From NCBI RefSeq assembly GCF_042679305.1, contig NZ_JBHTMP010000009.1, forward strand, positions 62,001 through 126,000: 64,000 nucleotides of DNA, given 5' to 3'. The position numbers were made by a program, and so were the translations under genes. Positions 1-8,561 of this stretch are shown here, piece after piece (the stretch's first letter is position 1; the number at the start of each line of letters is the position of its first letter). This DNA is from Micromonospora_H sonneratiae. Lineage in GTDB: Bacteria; Actinomycetota; Actinomycetes; Mycobacteriales; Micromonosporaceae. Below the pieces are notes generated by a model, which searched no databases, was not told the DNA's origin, and saw nothing but the letters and a program-made list of their open reading frames with translations.

Positions 1-52
1 CCGCCAGCAGCGCGGCCGCCGCCAGGCCCGGCCCGAACCACCCGGAGAACAG
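1..52 (-). CDS. Possible N-terminus of a gene leaving the window
   Basis: Read on the minus strand, these 52 bases give an open frame with G or C at nearly every third position, encoding a hydrophobic stretch (LFSGWFGPGLAAAALLA). This looks like the first membrane helix of a transporter or other membrane protein. The frame opens directly after a TGA and the first usable codon is CTG, so the start is doubtful. Too little is present to name a family. Confidence 0.2.
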   Translation of the reverse strand, partial: MFSGWFGPGLAAAALLA

Positions 53-76
53 TCACAACTACGGGTAGGCGCGGAG

Positions 77-865
77 TCAGCCGGACGCCGCTGCTGATCC
101 GCACAGCAGCACGTCCGCCACCAGGTCCGGGTCGTCGAAGGTCGGAAGGTGCCCGACACCGGGAAGCAGTACCAGCCGGGCCCCCGGGATCATCCGGGCG
201 GCCCGTCGCCCCTGCCAGGGCAGCAGCAGCCGGTCACGCCATCCCCAGGCGATCGTGACCGGCACCGGGATGACCCGGTCGTACTCGAACCGGTCACGGG
301 TGATCGCGACAAGGTCCGCGTCGAAGTTCGCGGACCCGGCGACGGCCCGCAGGATCGCCGCCGCGTCGTCGCCGGGTAACCGCCATGACCGCCCCATGGA
401 TTGGGCGTACAGCGCCGTGCGCCACAGTCCACTATCGAACACACGGTCCGCAGTCGGCGCAAGCGCACGCGCCACCCGCGCCGAGGCCCGGAGCGATGCC
501 CGCAGATAGGCGGCCCCGAAGTCGTTGTAGAAGCCAGCCGGCGAGAAGACGGTGACCGTACGGGCCCGACCGCGTTTGGCAAGTTCGAGCGCCACCCAGC
601 CACCCATCGAGTTCCCGGCGAGATGCGCGGTCTCGATGTTCAGACCGTCCAGGAAACGCGCGGTCGCGTCCGCAAGTGGACCCACGCCCGACGCGTCGCC
701 CACTTCGGACCGGGGCGAGCCACCATAGCCCGGCAGATCGACCAGTACGACGTCGCGCCGCGCCGCCAACCGACGGAGCACCGGTGACCAGATCCGCCAG
801 TTCCCGCCGATCCCGTGCACCAGCACCAACGGCTCACCGGCACCCTGGCGATGGTAATTGAGGAT
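77..865 (-). CDS. Alpha/beta hydrolase, probable ATC start
   Basis: A serine hydrolase of the alpha/beta fold; substrate unknown. It shows the oxyanion strand LVLVHGIGG, the nucleophile elbow GNSMGG and a C-terminal histidine in GVGHLPTFDDP. The first conventional start in frame is TTG at 829, but that would cut away the first beta strand. Twelve more in-frame codons (ILNYHRQGAGEP) continue up to an ATC at 863-865, immediately after a TAG. The ribosome site AAGGAG lies 7 bases before this ATC. I therefore place the start at 865, with ATC acting as a rare initiation codon; TTG at 829 is the conventional alternative. Typical family members are 250-300 residues, in line with 262 here. Confidence 0.75.
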   Translation of the reverse strand: MLNYHRQGAGEPLVLVHGIGGNWRIWSPVLRRLAARRDVVLVDLPGYGGSPRSEVGDASGVGPLADATARFLDGLNIETAHLAGNSMGGWVALELAKRGRARTVTVFSPAGFYNDFGAAYLRASLRASARVARALAPTADRVFDSGLWRTALYAQSMGRSWRLPGDDAAAILRAVAGSANFDADLVAITRDRFEYDRVIPVPVTIAWGWRDRLLLPWQGRRAARMIPGARLVLLPGVGHLPTFDDPDLVADVLLCGSAAASG

Positions 866-1238
866 CTACCCTCTCCTTCCGGAAAGATAGCCTTATCCGA
901 ATTTCCAGGACATGGAGCTCTTCACGTAGCAATGCAACTGAATTGCACGCTCAACACTAATTGCCGCATGATACCAAGCCGGAACAAAGAACAGCTCAAG
1001 CGTCGATGCAATCGAGCCATTCGTACGCTCACCCCGACAGCAGCAGTCCATTGACATCGCCCGTACCGCCATGCTCGAATTTTTTCGCGAATTGTCGACA
1101 CACGACCCAGCAGTCGAAATTCGCCTGCCGTGGCAACCAGAACACACATCGATCAATACCCACTGGTAACAATTCTCCCACCGAGAATAGCCGCCTCGGG
1201 CAACCTGCACGAAAAGCAGCCAGGGACAAGGAGGTACG
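866..1238. other. Divergent intergenic region
   Basis: This stretch separates the leftward hydrolase from the rightward NACHT gene and must hold both promoters. It is clearly richer in A and T than its surroundings, especially 885-1010 and 1075-1190. A TTGACA hexamer lies at 1051-1056, but no good -10 box sits at the right distance. The ribosome site AAGGAGGT for the NACHT gene is at 1228-1235. No coding frame here has convincing codon use. Confidence 0.5.
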
Positions 1239-3782
1239 GTGCGCCGCCGACCTTCACTCGTGACCATCGTCGGGGTACCGGCCTCCCTGCTGGGGCTGGT
1301 GGGAAACCTCGCCACCGGGGACATCGAACTGCCCCCGGCATGGAAGCCGTGGATCTGGCTGGCCGTCGGGACGCTACTGGTCGCCGTGACGATAATTGAG
1401 GCGCGCAAGGCCGGGGCGGGTGAGGGTCCGCGCACCCCGGGACGAGGGCTGGCCCTGACCGAGGCAGCCGAACAGTTGGCTGACGCGGTCGGGGTGCTGT
1501 GGCATCGTGAGGAAGACCAGCGACGAATACATGACCCCTTTCCGCTGGCGATCCGCTGGCAGGTTGCCGACGAGAAACTGATGGACCACTGGGCCAACAT
1601 TCGCCGTGCGCCGCCCGGCACCGATCCCGGTCCCCTGCCACTGGCGAATCGTCTGGACCGGATCCTGACCGTATTCCACGGTATTGCCGCACGTCGTCTG
1701 GTCATCCTCGGTCCGGCCGGTTCCGGCAAGACCATCCTGACCCTGCGATTCGTACTCGACATGTTGGCCAGCCGCCAACCAACCGACCCCGTACCGGTGG
1801 TCTTCACGCTCGGCTCCTGGGATCCGACCAGCATGACGTTCGAGGCCTGGCTCACTCACCAACTCATCCGGGACCATCCCGGACTGGCCGCACCGGCCGC
1901 CGCGCCCGGACTGCCGGGCAACCGGGCCCCCAGCCTGGCCGCCGCGCTCGTGGCAGCGAACCGGATCCTGCCGGTCCTGGACGGATTCGACGAGATCGCC
2001 GATGGTCTGCACCACCGGGCCCTCACCGCGCTCAACGCGACCACCACACCGCTGCTGCTGACCAGTCGACCCGAGGAGTACGAGTCCGCGGTTGCCGCCA
2101 GCGGCGTGCTCCGGTCGGCCGCCGCGGTCACGCTCGACGAACTCACCGTCGCGGACCTGGCCGACTATCTGCCCCGGACCACCCGCAGGACGGTCGGCGA
2201 CACCACGCACACCACAGCGTGGGATCCGGTCTTCCGCTGGCTGGCGGCACACCCCGGCGATCCACACGCCGCCACGCTCAGCTCGGCCCTGGCCACCCCG
2301 CTGATGGTCGCGCTGGCCCGCACGATCTACAGCGACACGCCTGGACACGACCCGGTCACCCTGCTCGACAGCGTCCGCTTCCCAACCCCGGAGTCGCTCC
2401 GGAAGCACCTGTTCGTCGCCTTCGTGCCAGCCGTCTACCAGCATCCGGGTGGTGCCCAGCGCTCCGCCGGTCACCGCTACCGGCACTGGGAACCCGACCA
2501 GGTCCAACGCTGGTTGGCCCACCTCGCCACCCACCTCGACCTGCTCGGCACCCGTGACCTTGCCTGGTGGCAGTTGGGCGGCACCATCGCCCGGCGGTCC
2601 CGGCTGCTGGCGTACGGGCTCCTCGGTGGGGCGATCTTCGCCATCATCGCCGGCATCGTCGCCGGTACCGCTTTCGCGCTCGCCTTCGGGCTGGTCGGCG
2701 GACTCGCCTTCGGCCTGGCCGTCGACGGCCCCGGACCGACCCCTACCGGAACGCCGGAACGCAGCCGGACCCGCAATGCGCTGCACGGCCTCGGCTACGG
2801 ACTGGTCACCGCGACCGGCTTCGGAATCGCGGGCGGCATCATGATCAGCCGCACCTACGGTCTGGTCGCGGCACCAATATTCCTGGTCGTCTTCGGCCTG
2901 GCCTACGGTCTCGTGCTGGACGGCCCGGACCCGTCCCCGGCCCAGGTCCGGGTACGCAGCTCCGAACGCAACGTGCTCCGTGGCGTCCTGTTCGGGCTGG
3001 CCCACGGACTGGCGGTCGGTGTCCTCGGTGGCCTGACCCACGGACTGCTCCTCGGGCTGGCCGTCGGGCTCTCCGTCGGCCTGGCGGTGGGCCTCGCCCT
3101 CGGGCTCGCCGGTGAGCAGGCCGAGCCGTCACGGACCCAGCTCCGCCTGCGCGGACGACTACGGGAGGTGCTCCGTGGCCTCGTACTCTGGCTGGCGGTC
3201 GGGCTCGCCGTCGGCATCGTGGTGCGCTTCGTACTCGGTCTGCTGTTCGCGCTGGCCTTCGGCCGGGAGGCGGGGCTGTCGGCCGGTCTGCTCGTCGGGA
3301 TCGCGGTCGGGCTGGCGATCGTGCTCGTCTTCGGCTTCGGCGAGTTCACCGCGCCGATCGACGTACGGACGATGGTCAACCCGATGCGACTGCTGGCCTC
3401 CGACCGACGCAACACGATCGTGCAGTTGCTGCTGTTCGGTCTGGTGTTCGCCCTCACCATCGGCTACCTGGGCGGGCTGACCGTCGGTCTGTTGGGCGGC
3501 CTCCTGGGCGGCATCCTCGGCGGCCTCCTCGGGAACGCGTGGGGTCGCTGGCTGATCCTCGCGCGGTTCTGGCTTCCCCTGACCGGGCGACTGCCCTGGC
3601 GTACGATCACCTTCCTCAATGACGCCTACCATCGCGGCGTGCTGCGCCAATCCGGCGCTGTCTACCAGTTCCGCCATGGACAGATCCAGCACCACCTCGC
3701 CGTCACCGGGAAACGGCTGTCCCCCCGTCAACCGGAACGGATCGCCGAAGCGGCGTACGACACTGTCAACTACCCCCGGTGA
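1239..3782 (+). CDS. Membrane NACHT-type STAND NTPase
   Basis: An 847-residue NTPase of the NACHT/STAND class. Two N-terminal membrane helices (about residues 6-25 and 35-56) precede a P-loop GPAGSGKT at 158-165, a Walker B region LDGFDE at 247-252 and a sensor-like TSRPEEY. The C-terminal half (about 450-800) is a glycine-rich array of membrane segments in which a module of roughly 80-90 residues repeats: a short hydrophilic Pro/Arg-rich loop followed by strings of GL/GV/LA pairs. The start is GTG, with AAGGAGGT 3 bases before it. Related actinomycete proteins are common and poorly characterised; some bacterial NACHT proteins act in phage defence, but nothing here proves that role. It stands alone, with a terminator hairpin just behind it. 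Confidence 0.8.
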   Translation: MRRRPSLVTIVGVPASLLGLVGNLATGDIELPPAWKPWIWLAVGTLLVAVTIIEARKAGAGEGPRTPGRGLALTEAAEQLADAVGVLWHREEDQRRIHDPFPLAIRWQVADEKLMDHWANIRRAPPGTDPGPLPLANRLDRILTVFHGIAARRLVILGPAGSGKTILTLRFVLDMLASRQPTDPVPVVFTLGSWDPTSMTFEAWLTHQLIRDHPGLAAPAAAPGLPGNRAPSLAAALVAANRILPVLDGFDEIADGLHHRALTALNATTTPLLLTSRPEEYESAVAASGVLRSAAAVTLDELTVADLADYLPRTTRRTVGDTTHTTAWDPVFRWLAAHPGDPHAATLSSALATPLMVALARTIYSDTPGHDPVTLLDSVRFPTPESLRKHLFVAFVPAVYQHPGGAQRSAGHRYRHWEPDQVQRWLAHLATHLDLLGTRDLAWWQLGGTIARRSRLLAYGLLGGAIFAIIAGIVAGTAFALAFGLVGGLAFGLAVDGPGPTPTGTPERSRTRNALHGLGYGLVTATGFGIAGGIMISRTYGLVAAPIFLVVFGLAYGLVLDGPDPSPAQVRVRSSERNVLRGVLFGLAHGLAVGVLGGLTHGLLLGLAVGLSVGLAVGLALGLAGEQAEPSRTQLRLRGRLREVLRGLVLWLAVGLAVGIVVRFVLGLLFALAFGREAGLSAGLLVGIAVGLAIVLVFGFGEFTAPIDVRTMVNPMRLLASDRRNTIVQLLLFGLVFALTIGYLGGLTVGLLGGLLGGILGGLLGNAWGRWLILARFWLPLTGRLPWRTITFLNDAYHRGVLRQSGAVYQFRHGQIQHHLAVTGKRLSPRQPERIAEAAYDTVNYPR

Positions 3783-3787
3783 CCCGG

Positions 3788-3809
3788 CCTGACCGGGCAC
3801 CCGGTCAGG
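3788..3809. terminator. Hairpin terminator between convergent genes
   Basis: A perfect 9-bp stem, CCTGACCGG pairing with CCGGTCAGG, around a 4-base loop. It lies 6 bases after the NACHT stop codon and overlaps the stop of the opposing gene, so it can serve both strands. There is no U-tract, as is usual in actinomycetes. Confidence 0.6.
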
Positions 3810-4599
3810 CGACGCGGACGGGCAGCAACTGGGTGGGTGCCTCGGACTGCCGGGGCGGGGCCGGTACCGGAACCGGTCGCCAGCCGACGCCAGCCAACTG
3901 ATGCCTCAGTTGACGGACCTGCCCGGCCGCCACGGTCGCCTCGGCACGCAGACTGCCGGCCGCCAGGGTGGCCATCTCGGCGGCCCGCCAGGCGGCCTGC
4001 TCCCGCTCCGTCGCCCGCTGGTACCTGGCCCGCAGTCCGGCACGGGCCGCCCGATGCAGGACGACCTCCTGCTCGACCGGATGCCGCCGTGGGTCCCACC
4101 CGTGCCGGTGGGCCAACACGTCACCCAACTCCAGCACCGACAGTTCCCCACGCCAGTAGGCGGCCGTCGCCGCCCGGTGCAGGTACCGCTCGCGTGCGGC
4201 GTACTCCGCCGGGGTGTGGGGGGTGCGGGGCACCGGCATCGCCGCTGCCGCAGCCATCCTCGGGGTCAGGGCAGCCAACTTCTCGTACGCCTGCCAGGCT
4301 GCCTCGGCCTCGTTCTGCGCCGCCAGCCAGTCCTCCCGGCAGCGCCGAGCCCTGGCCTCGGCACGTTCGGCCGCCACCGCGACCTCCTCCGCGTAACGGT
4401 CGGCCTCCTGTGCCTGTACGGTCAGCCGCTGACGACGCAGCGCGGCGTCCCGGCGGCGCAGCCGACCGACGGAAAGGTTCCAGCTCGGCCGGGCGACCAG
4501 CCCGGCTATCGCCAGCACCGCCAGGAACATCAGGGCCAGCCAGATCAGCGCGGCCCTCGGCACGCCCAGCAGGAAGTTGTACATGGCAGTTTCCAACAT
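3805..4599 (-). CDS. Membrane-anchored coiled-coil protein, unknown function
   Basis: A protein of 264 residues with no family I recognise. One membrane helix (about residues 14-34, AALIWLALMFLAVLAIAGLV) is followed by a long Ala/Glu/Arg-rich segment with heptad-like spacing (about 45-125), a Pro-rich break, and a second helical part ending in a short Pro-rich tail. The topology suggests a single anchor with a cytoplasmic helical domain. I chose ATG at 4599 because GAGGT sits 4 bases before it; the frame is open further upstream, but those residues lack hydrophobic character and good codon use. Confidence 0.65.
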   Translation of the reverse strand: MLETAMYNFLLGVPRAALIWLALMFLAVLAIAGLVARPSWNLSVGRLRRRDAALRRQRLTVQAQEADRYAEEVAVAAERAEARARRCREDWLAAQNEAEAAWQAYEKLAALTPRMAAAAAMPVPRTPHTPAEYAARERYLHRAATAAYWRGELSVLELGDVLAHRHGWDPRRHPVEQEVVLHRAARAGLRARYQRATEREQAAWRAAEMATLAAGSLRAEATVAAGQVRQLRHQLAGVGWRPVPVPAPPRQSEAPTQLLPVRVA

Positions 4600-4768
4600 C
4601 ACGACCTCACAGGGGAACGATGTGACTGGGATCGGTCGTGCCGCATGTCCACGCTGGCCCGACCAGGTCCGGCGCGCCGACGGCCGGCTGCCATGGCCGG
4701 GGGCGCGCACGGTTCAGGGAATGGAGGGGGGAGCCTGAGGCCGGCCGGCGTTCACGCCCGGCCAGAGA

Positions 4769-5167
4769 TCATTCGCGGGGTGGCGCGCGTTGCCCGATCG
4801 ACCGGGTGAAGATCCCCTGGTCGGGCTCCCAGGTCGACGTCGTGGGGCGCTGACCTGCCGTATCCGCCGAAGCTACGGAAACTGCCGGGAAGCGGTCGCC
4901 TCCGTGCAGTTGATCGTCGGCGAGGTCCAGGTCGGAATGGTCCAGGGCCGCACCGGCATGCGAGACGAGCACGACGTCGACGACCTCGACGGCCGCCACC
5001 GCCGATGCCGGCGGCATCATGGACAGAGCCGAACTGCGGCCCGCCTCGGCTGCTCCACCGGAGACACCCAGCGCCAGCAGCAGTGTCGCCATCGCCAGGC
5101 CGGTCAGCACCTGCATCGACCGTCGCACCGCCGCCCACAGGGGGCGAGCGAGTGCGAGGGGAGCCAT
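4769..5167 (-). CDS. Small exported or membrane-anchored protein, unknown
   Basis: A 132-residue hypothetical protein. The N-terminus carries two basic residues and a hydrophobic run (VLTGLAMATLLLALGVSGG) typical of a signal peptide or anchor, followed by an Asp/His/Val-rich region (VVDVVLVSHAGAALDHSDLD). ATG at 5167 is chosen because the hydrophobic segment then falls at residues 19-38; the upstream part of the frame is Arg-rich and unlike a signal. The ribosome site is weak (AGGTTGG). No recognisable domain; the call rests on codon use and signal-like topology. Confidence 0.45.
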   Translation of the reverse strand: MAPLALARPLWAAVRRSMQVLTGLAMATLLLALGVSGGAAEAGRSSALSMMPPASAVAAVEVVDVVLVSHAGAALDHSDLDLADDQLHGGDRFPAVSVASADTAGQRPTTSTWEPDQGIFTRSIGQRAPPRE

Positions 5168-5578
5168 GGCATCCAACCTACCCCTTCCGCGACCGCTACG
5201 CATCGGCGGATGGACACCCATCACCGCTTGGTGATCGGTGATACCCGCGGACGCGCACGGCAGCGATGGCGACAACCTCCACCGTGACGTGATGGCTGCC
5301 GCCCAGCGGCGCACCCCGCGAAGGCAGGCTGTTCGCTGCCACACAGATGCCGGGCTGAGGCCCTCGGGAGCAATGCACTCGGCGTGGAGATCTACGTCGC
5401 CTCCTGACCTCGGAGGTACGCACCGGCAGGGAATGAGCGTGGTATCCGCTTGGTGACGGTTGGACCGCTGTCGACCTACCCGGGCACGGACCGACAGCAG
5501 GCTGAAGGCAACAGGCTGAAGGCGCTACCCGCCGGTCAGACACTCAAGGCCGATCCTGCGGAAAGCTCAAGCACAGGG
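5168..5578. other. Intergenic region, no gene seen
   Basis: About 410 bases lie between the small exported gene and the response regulator, both leftward. No frame has coding character. It should hold the promoter of the small gene, which I cannot place. The only structure noticed is a 12-bp direct repeat, CAGGCTGAAGGC, at 5498-5509 and 5512-5523. Confidence 0.4.
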
Positions 5579-6241
5579 CTACTCGGCTGCACCGCCGAGA
5601 CCGCGTAGTTCGAGCCGGTCCTCGCGTACCCGGTCGGCCAGGTCGAGTTTGGTGTGGGTGGGCCGCCCGGCCTCGGCGTACTTGCGTTTGACCCGCTCCA
5701 GGTACTCCCGGGCGGTGCCGTACGCCACCCCCGCCCGCCGGGCCGCCGCAGCCAGGGTGGCCCCCGACGCGTACGCGGTGAGGATCACCCGCTCCTGCGG
5801 GGACAACTGCGGCCGGTTGGGCCGGGAGTCCCGACTCAGCACGAACGCCAACTCCGGACTGACCACCAACTCCCCCGCGACCACGTCCCGGATCGCCTGC
5901 ACCAGAACCTCCAGGTCCTGATCCTTGGTGACGTATCCCGAGGCACCCGCCTCGATGGTCGCCAGCACCCCGTCGGCATCCGGGATGGTGGAGACCACCA
6001 GTACCTGCGCACCGGTGGCCAGCACCCGGGTCACGTTCTCCGCGGGCACGGAGTTGTCCCGCAGGTTGAGGTCGAGCAGCACCACCTGGGGCACCGCCTC
6101 CCGGTCGACCTCGGCGAGATAGCCGGCCACCGTGGTCGTGACCAGCACCAGCTCGACGTCGGCGATCGGTGCCAACCAGGAACGCAGCCCGCCCAACAGC
6201 ATCCGGTCGTCGTCGATGGCACCGATCCGGATCACACTCAT
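5579..6241 (-). CDS. Response regulator, LuxR-like output domain
   Basis: A 220-residue two-component response regulator. The receiver domain (about 1-120) has the acidic pair in IGAIDDDRML, the phospho-acceptor aspartate in VVLLDLNLRD and the conserved lysine in GYVTKDQDL. The C-terminal part (about 145-205, LSPQERVILTAYASGATLAA) is a helix-turn-helix resembling LuxR/NarL output domains, though divergent. Its ATG at 6241 overlaps the TGA of the histidine kinase gene by four bases (ATGA), so the pair is translationally coupled and should act together. Confidence 0.88.
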   Translation of the reverse strand: MSVIRIGAIDDDRMLLGGLRSWLAPIADVELVLVTTTVAGYLAEVDREAVPQVVLLDLNLRDNSVPAENVTRVLATGAQVLVVSTIPDADGVLATIEAGASGYVTKDQDLEVLVQAIRDVVAGELVVSPELAFVLSRDSRPNRPQLSPQERVILTAYASGATLAAAARRAGVAYGTAREYLERVKRKYAEAGRPTHTKLDLADRVREDRLELRGLGGAAE

Positions 6242-7485
6242 GCCGGCCACCTCATCTCCACCGTGGTTCCCTGCCCCGGCTCGCTGTCGATCAGCACCGT
6301 CCCGCCGCTCTCGGTGACCCGGGCAGTGATCGACTCACGTAGCCCGATTCCCTGCCGTACGGCGCCGACGTCGAATCCCGTACCCCGGTCGGCGACCGTG
6401 ACCTGGAGACGCGTCGGCGCCTCACCGGCCACCGCGACCGGCGACGGGCCGGTGACGGTGACCCAGGCCGATCGGGTCCCACTGTGCCTGGCCACGTTGT
6501 TGAGCGCCTCCCGCACCGCGTCCGCCGCCGCCTCGGTCACCGTCGAAGGCAGGTCGTCCGGTACGTCCGCGATGTGGGTGTGCACCCGCAACCCCGTCGT
6601 TGCCGGCTCCCGGCCGATCGCGGCGAGTGCCCCGACGAGACGCATCCCGGCGGTGGACCCGGTGGTGGCGATCAGACCGCGTAGATAGTCCGCGTCGGCC
6701 GCCAGCCGCTGCCGTACCAGCGGATCCTCGGTGTCCAGGCTTCCCCGGGACAGCGCGCTCAACGTCGACAGCACCGTGTCGTGCAGGATCCGGTACTGCC
6801 GGGACCGTTCCGCCTCCCGGACCACGTCCGCCTGCACCCGGGTCCGTGCCTCGGCGAGTGCCTGCTCGGCGGTGGCCGACCTGACCGAGGCGTCCAGCAG
6901 GGTGCGGGCGACGACCGCGCCGACCACCGGCACTCCGACCAGCATGGCCAGGTTGCCCAGCACGCTGGAGAGGACGATCGGCCCGAGTGCCAGGGTGGCG
7001 TGGACGCCGCCGAGGTAGGCGACGCAGAGGACGAGCTGCCCGACCAGCGCCCGTGACAGGGGCCAGGCCAGCGCGATGCCGAGGGCCGCGCCGATCCCGA
7101 CCGGGAGCGTCGGGTGGCTGAAACCCGTACCGGCGGCGGGGGTGGTCACCCAACCTCCGACCAGCAGCGCCAGCACCGCCACCCCCGCATCCAACCCGGC
7201 CAGCGTCGGGGTCAGGCCACGCCGGGCCCAGGCCAGGACGAGCACCACCACGACCACCACGGCCGGTACGGCGTACGTCGCCCAGGCCAACGCGACCGAC
7301 CGCAGTCCAGCCGGGCCGCCCGTGGTGACCGCGATCGGCCAGGCGGCAAGTTGGACGATCCGGACCCCGGTCAGGATCGCCAGCAGCGTCACCGTCAGAC
7401 GCTGCGGCGCATCCGTACCCCGGGTCAGCGGGGTCCTCCGGACGACCCGGCGGCCGGCCGACGGTACGGCGGTGACTGTGGCCAT
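6238..7485 (-). CDS. Sensor histidine kinase (NarL-type partner)
   Basis: A 415-residue membrane kinase. The N-terminal half holds about six hydrophobic helices; a linker (SATAEQALAEARTRVQADVV) leads to the phosphorylation site in RILHDTVLSTL, typical of the HisKA_3 type. A HATPase domain follows, with the N box in EALNNVARHSG, a G1 box DRGTGFD and a G2-like GIGLRESI. The start is uncertain: ATG at 7485 gives a protein without a long hydrophilic lead, while an in-frame ATG at 7497 is also possible; neither has a strong ribosome site. It precedes and overlaps the response regulator. The lipoprotein gene at 7624 is divergent and may be a target or sensor partner. Confidence 0.85.
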   Translation of the reverse strand: MATVTAVPSAGRRVVRRTPLTRGTDAPQRLTVTLLAILTGVRIVQLAAWPIAVTTGGPAGLRSVALAWATYAVPAVVVVVVLVLAWARRGLTPTLAGLDAGVAVLALLVGGWVTTPAAGTGFSHPTLPVGIGAALGIALAWPLSRALVGQLVLCVAYLGGVHATLALGPIVLSSVLGNLAMLVGVPVVGAVVARTLLDASVRSATAEQALAEARTRVQADVVREAERSRQYRILHDTVLSTLSALSRGSLDTEDPLVRQRLAADADYLRGLIATTGSTAGMRLVGALAAIGREPATTGLRVHTHIADVPDDLPSTVTEAAADAVREALNNVARHSGTRSAWVTVTGPSPVAVAGEAPTRLQVTVADRGTGFDVGAVRQGIGLRESITARVTESGGTVLIDSEPGQGTTVEMRWPA

Positions 7486-7623
7486 GGGGATCAGCATGCC
7501 GAACCCGGTGTCCGGGTCGCCTGTCGGGCACTCTGTCGACAGCAGTTCTTCCGACGTGCAGGACACTGCCGGTACCGGTCAGGATCCTGCCAGGACTCCA
7601 CGTCGACCCCGGAGGGTTTCCCC

Positions 7624-8463
7624 ATGAGATCGAGCTGCACCGCGTCCGGCCGGCCCCCTCGACGCGTCCTGGTGGTGTCCCTCGCCGCGACGGCGCTCCT
7701 GTCGATGGTGCCCGGCTGCGGAAACTCGACGGTTCCCGTGCCCGGGCCGGCAGCCACGAGCCCCGCCGCCTCGGGTTCCGACAGCGGGGCCGGCCCCTCC
7801 CCCGCCGGATCCTCCCCCGCCGGGTCCGGCCAACGGGTCGAGGTCGACGGCCGGACCGTCACCGGTGTCGCCCCGCGACTGACCTTCCCGGCCGGCAGCA
7901 AGGTCGATACGGCCTTCGGCGACGACACCTCCGCGACCGTGATCCTGGACCGGCCGGCACCGGATCGGGTGCTGGCCCACTACCGCACCGAGGCACCCGC
8001 GCAGGGGTACACCATGGTCACCGACACCGGATCGACACTGTACTTCCGGGGATACGGCTGGGTGGTGCAGGTGATAACCACGTCGTCCGATTCCACCGTC
8101 ACCTTCGGGCTCGACGAGCCGGAGCAGGAGGTCACCGGTCAGCCGCCGGCCGCCGTGGCGATGACCGGCCGGGAGTTGGGCGTGACCAACCTGCCGTTCA
8201 ACTTCCGGTTCCCGCCCGGTACGAAGTTGGCCAACGTCTCGGATCCGGTCGACGGTGCCTCGTTCACGCTCGTCGCACCCGACCCGCAGACGGTGCTGGC
8301 CTTCTACCGGCAGTACCTGCCGACCGGCTTCATCGACATCGTCAGCGACGAGACGGCCAACGGCGCGACGGTCGTCAGGTTCCAGAAGGACGAGGGCGAG
8401 TGGACCGGCACCATCACGGTCACCGCCGACCAGGTCCGGATCACCACCAGGAAGCACCGCTGA
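7624..8463 (+). CDS. Secreted lipoprotein, unknown function
   Basis: A 279-residue lipoprotein. Arginines at the N-terminus, a hydrophobic run (VLVVSLAATALLSMV) and a lipobox ending in PGC at about residues 33-35 predict export and lipid anchoring. A Ser/Ala/Gly/Pro-rich linker (about 40-70) leads to a globular part that seems to contain two similar halves, each beginning with a strand-rich FPAG/FPPGT motif followed by a hydrophobic strand and VLAHYR/VLAFYR. The two halves probably arose by internal duplication. ATG at 7624 has GGAGGG about 8 bases upstream. The gene is divergent from the two-component operon, so co-regulation is plausible but not shown. Confidence 0.75.
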   Translation: MRSSCTASGRPPRRVLVVSLAATALLSMVPGCGNSTVPVPGPAATSPAASGSDSGAGPSPAGSSPAGSGQRVEVDGRTVTGVAPRLTFPAGSKVDTAFGDDTSATVILDRPAPDRVLAHYRTEAPAQGYTMVTDTGSTLYFRGYGWVVQVITTSSDSTVTFGLDEPEQEVTGQPPAAVAMTGRELGVTNLPFNFRFPPGTKLANVSDPVDGASFTLVAPDPQTVLAFYRQYLPTGFIDIVSDETANGATVVRFQKDEGEWTGTITVTADQVRITTRKHR

Positions 8464-8483
8464 GGGGCCGGACACGGTGCTGC

Positions 8484-8513
8484 CCGCCGGTCGTCACGCG
8501 AGCGGACCGGCGG
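8484..8513. terminator. Hairpin between convergent genes
   Basis: A 9-bp stem, CCGCCGGTC with GACCGGCGG, around a 12-base loop, between the convergent lipoprotein and M23 peptidase genes. Position and symmetry fit a bidirectional terminator; the loop is rather long. Confidence 0.4.
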
Positions 8514-8561
8514 ACAGCCCATGGCGTACGAAATCCCGACCACCAGGGTTGCCGACCTGGG

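Noticed and set aside
1374..3041. 555-codon open frame on the minus strand inside the NACHT gene
   Set aside because: Composition is Gly/Gln/Arg/Val-rich shadow of the GC-rich sense gene; no domain and no ribosome site.
5238..5456. Plus-strand 72-codon frame in the 5.2-5.6 kb gap
   Set aside because: No ribosome site, no coding bias and no recognisable sequence.
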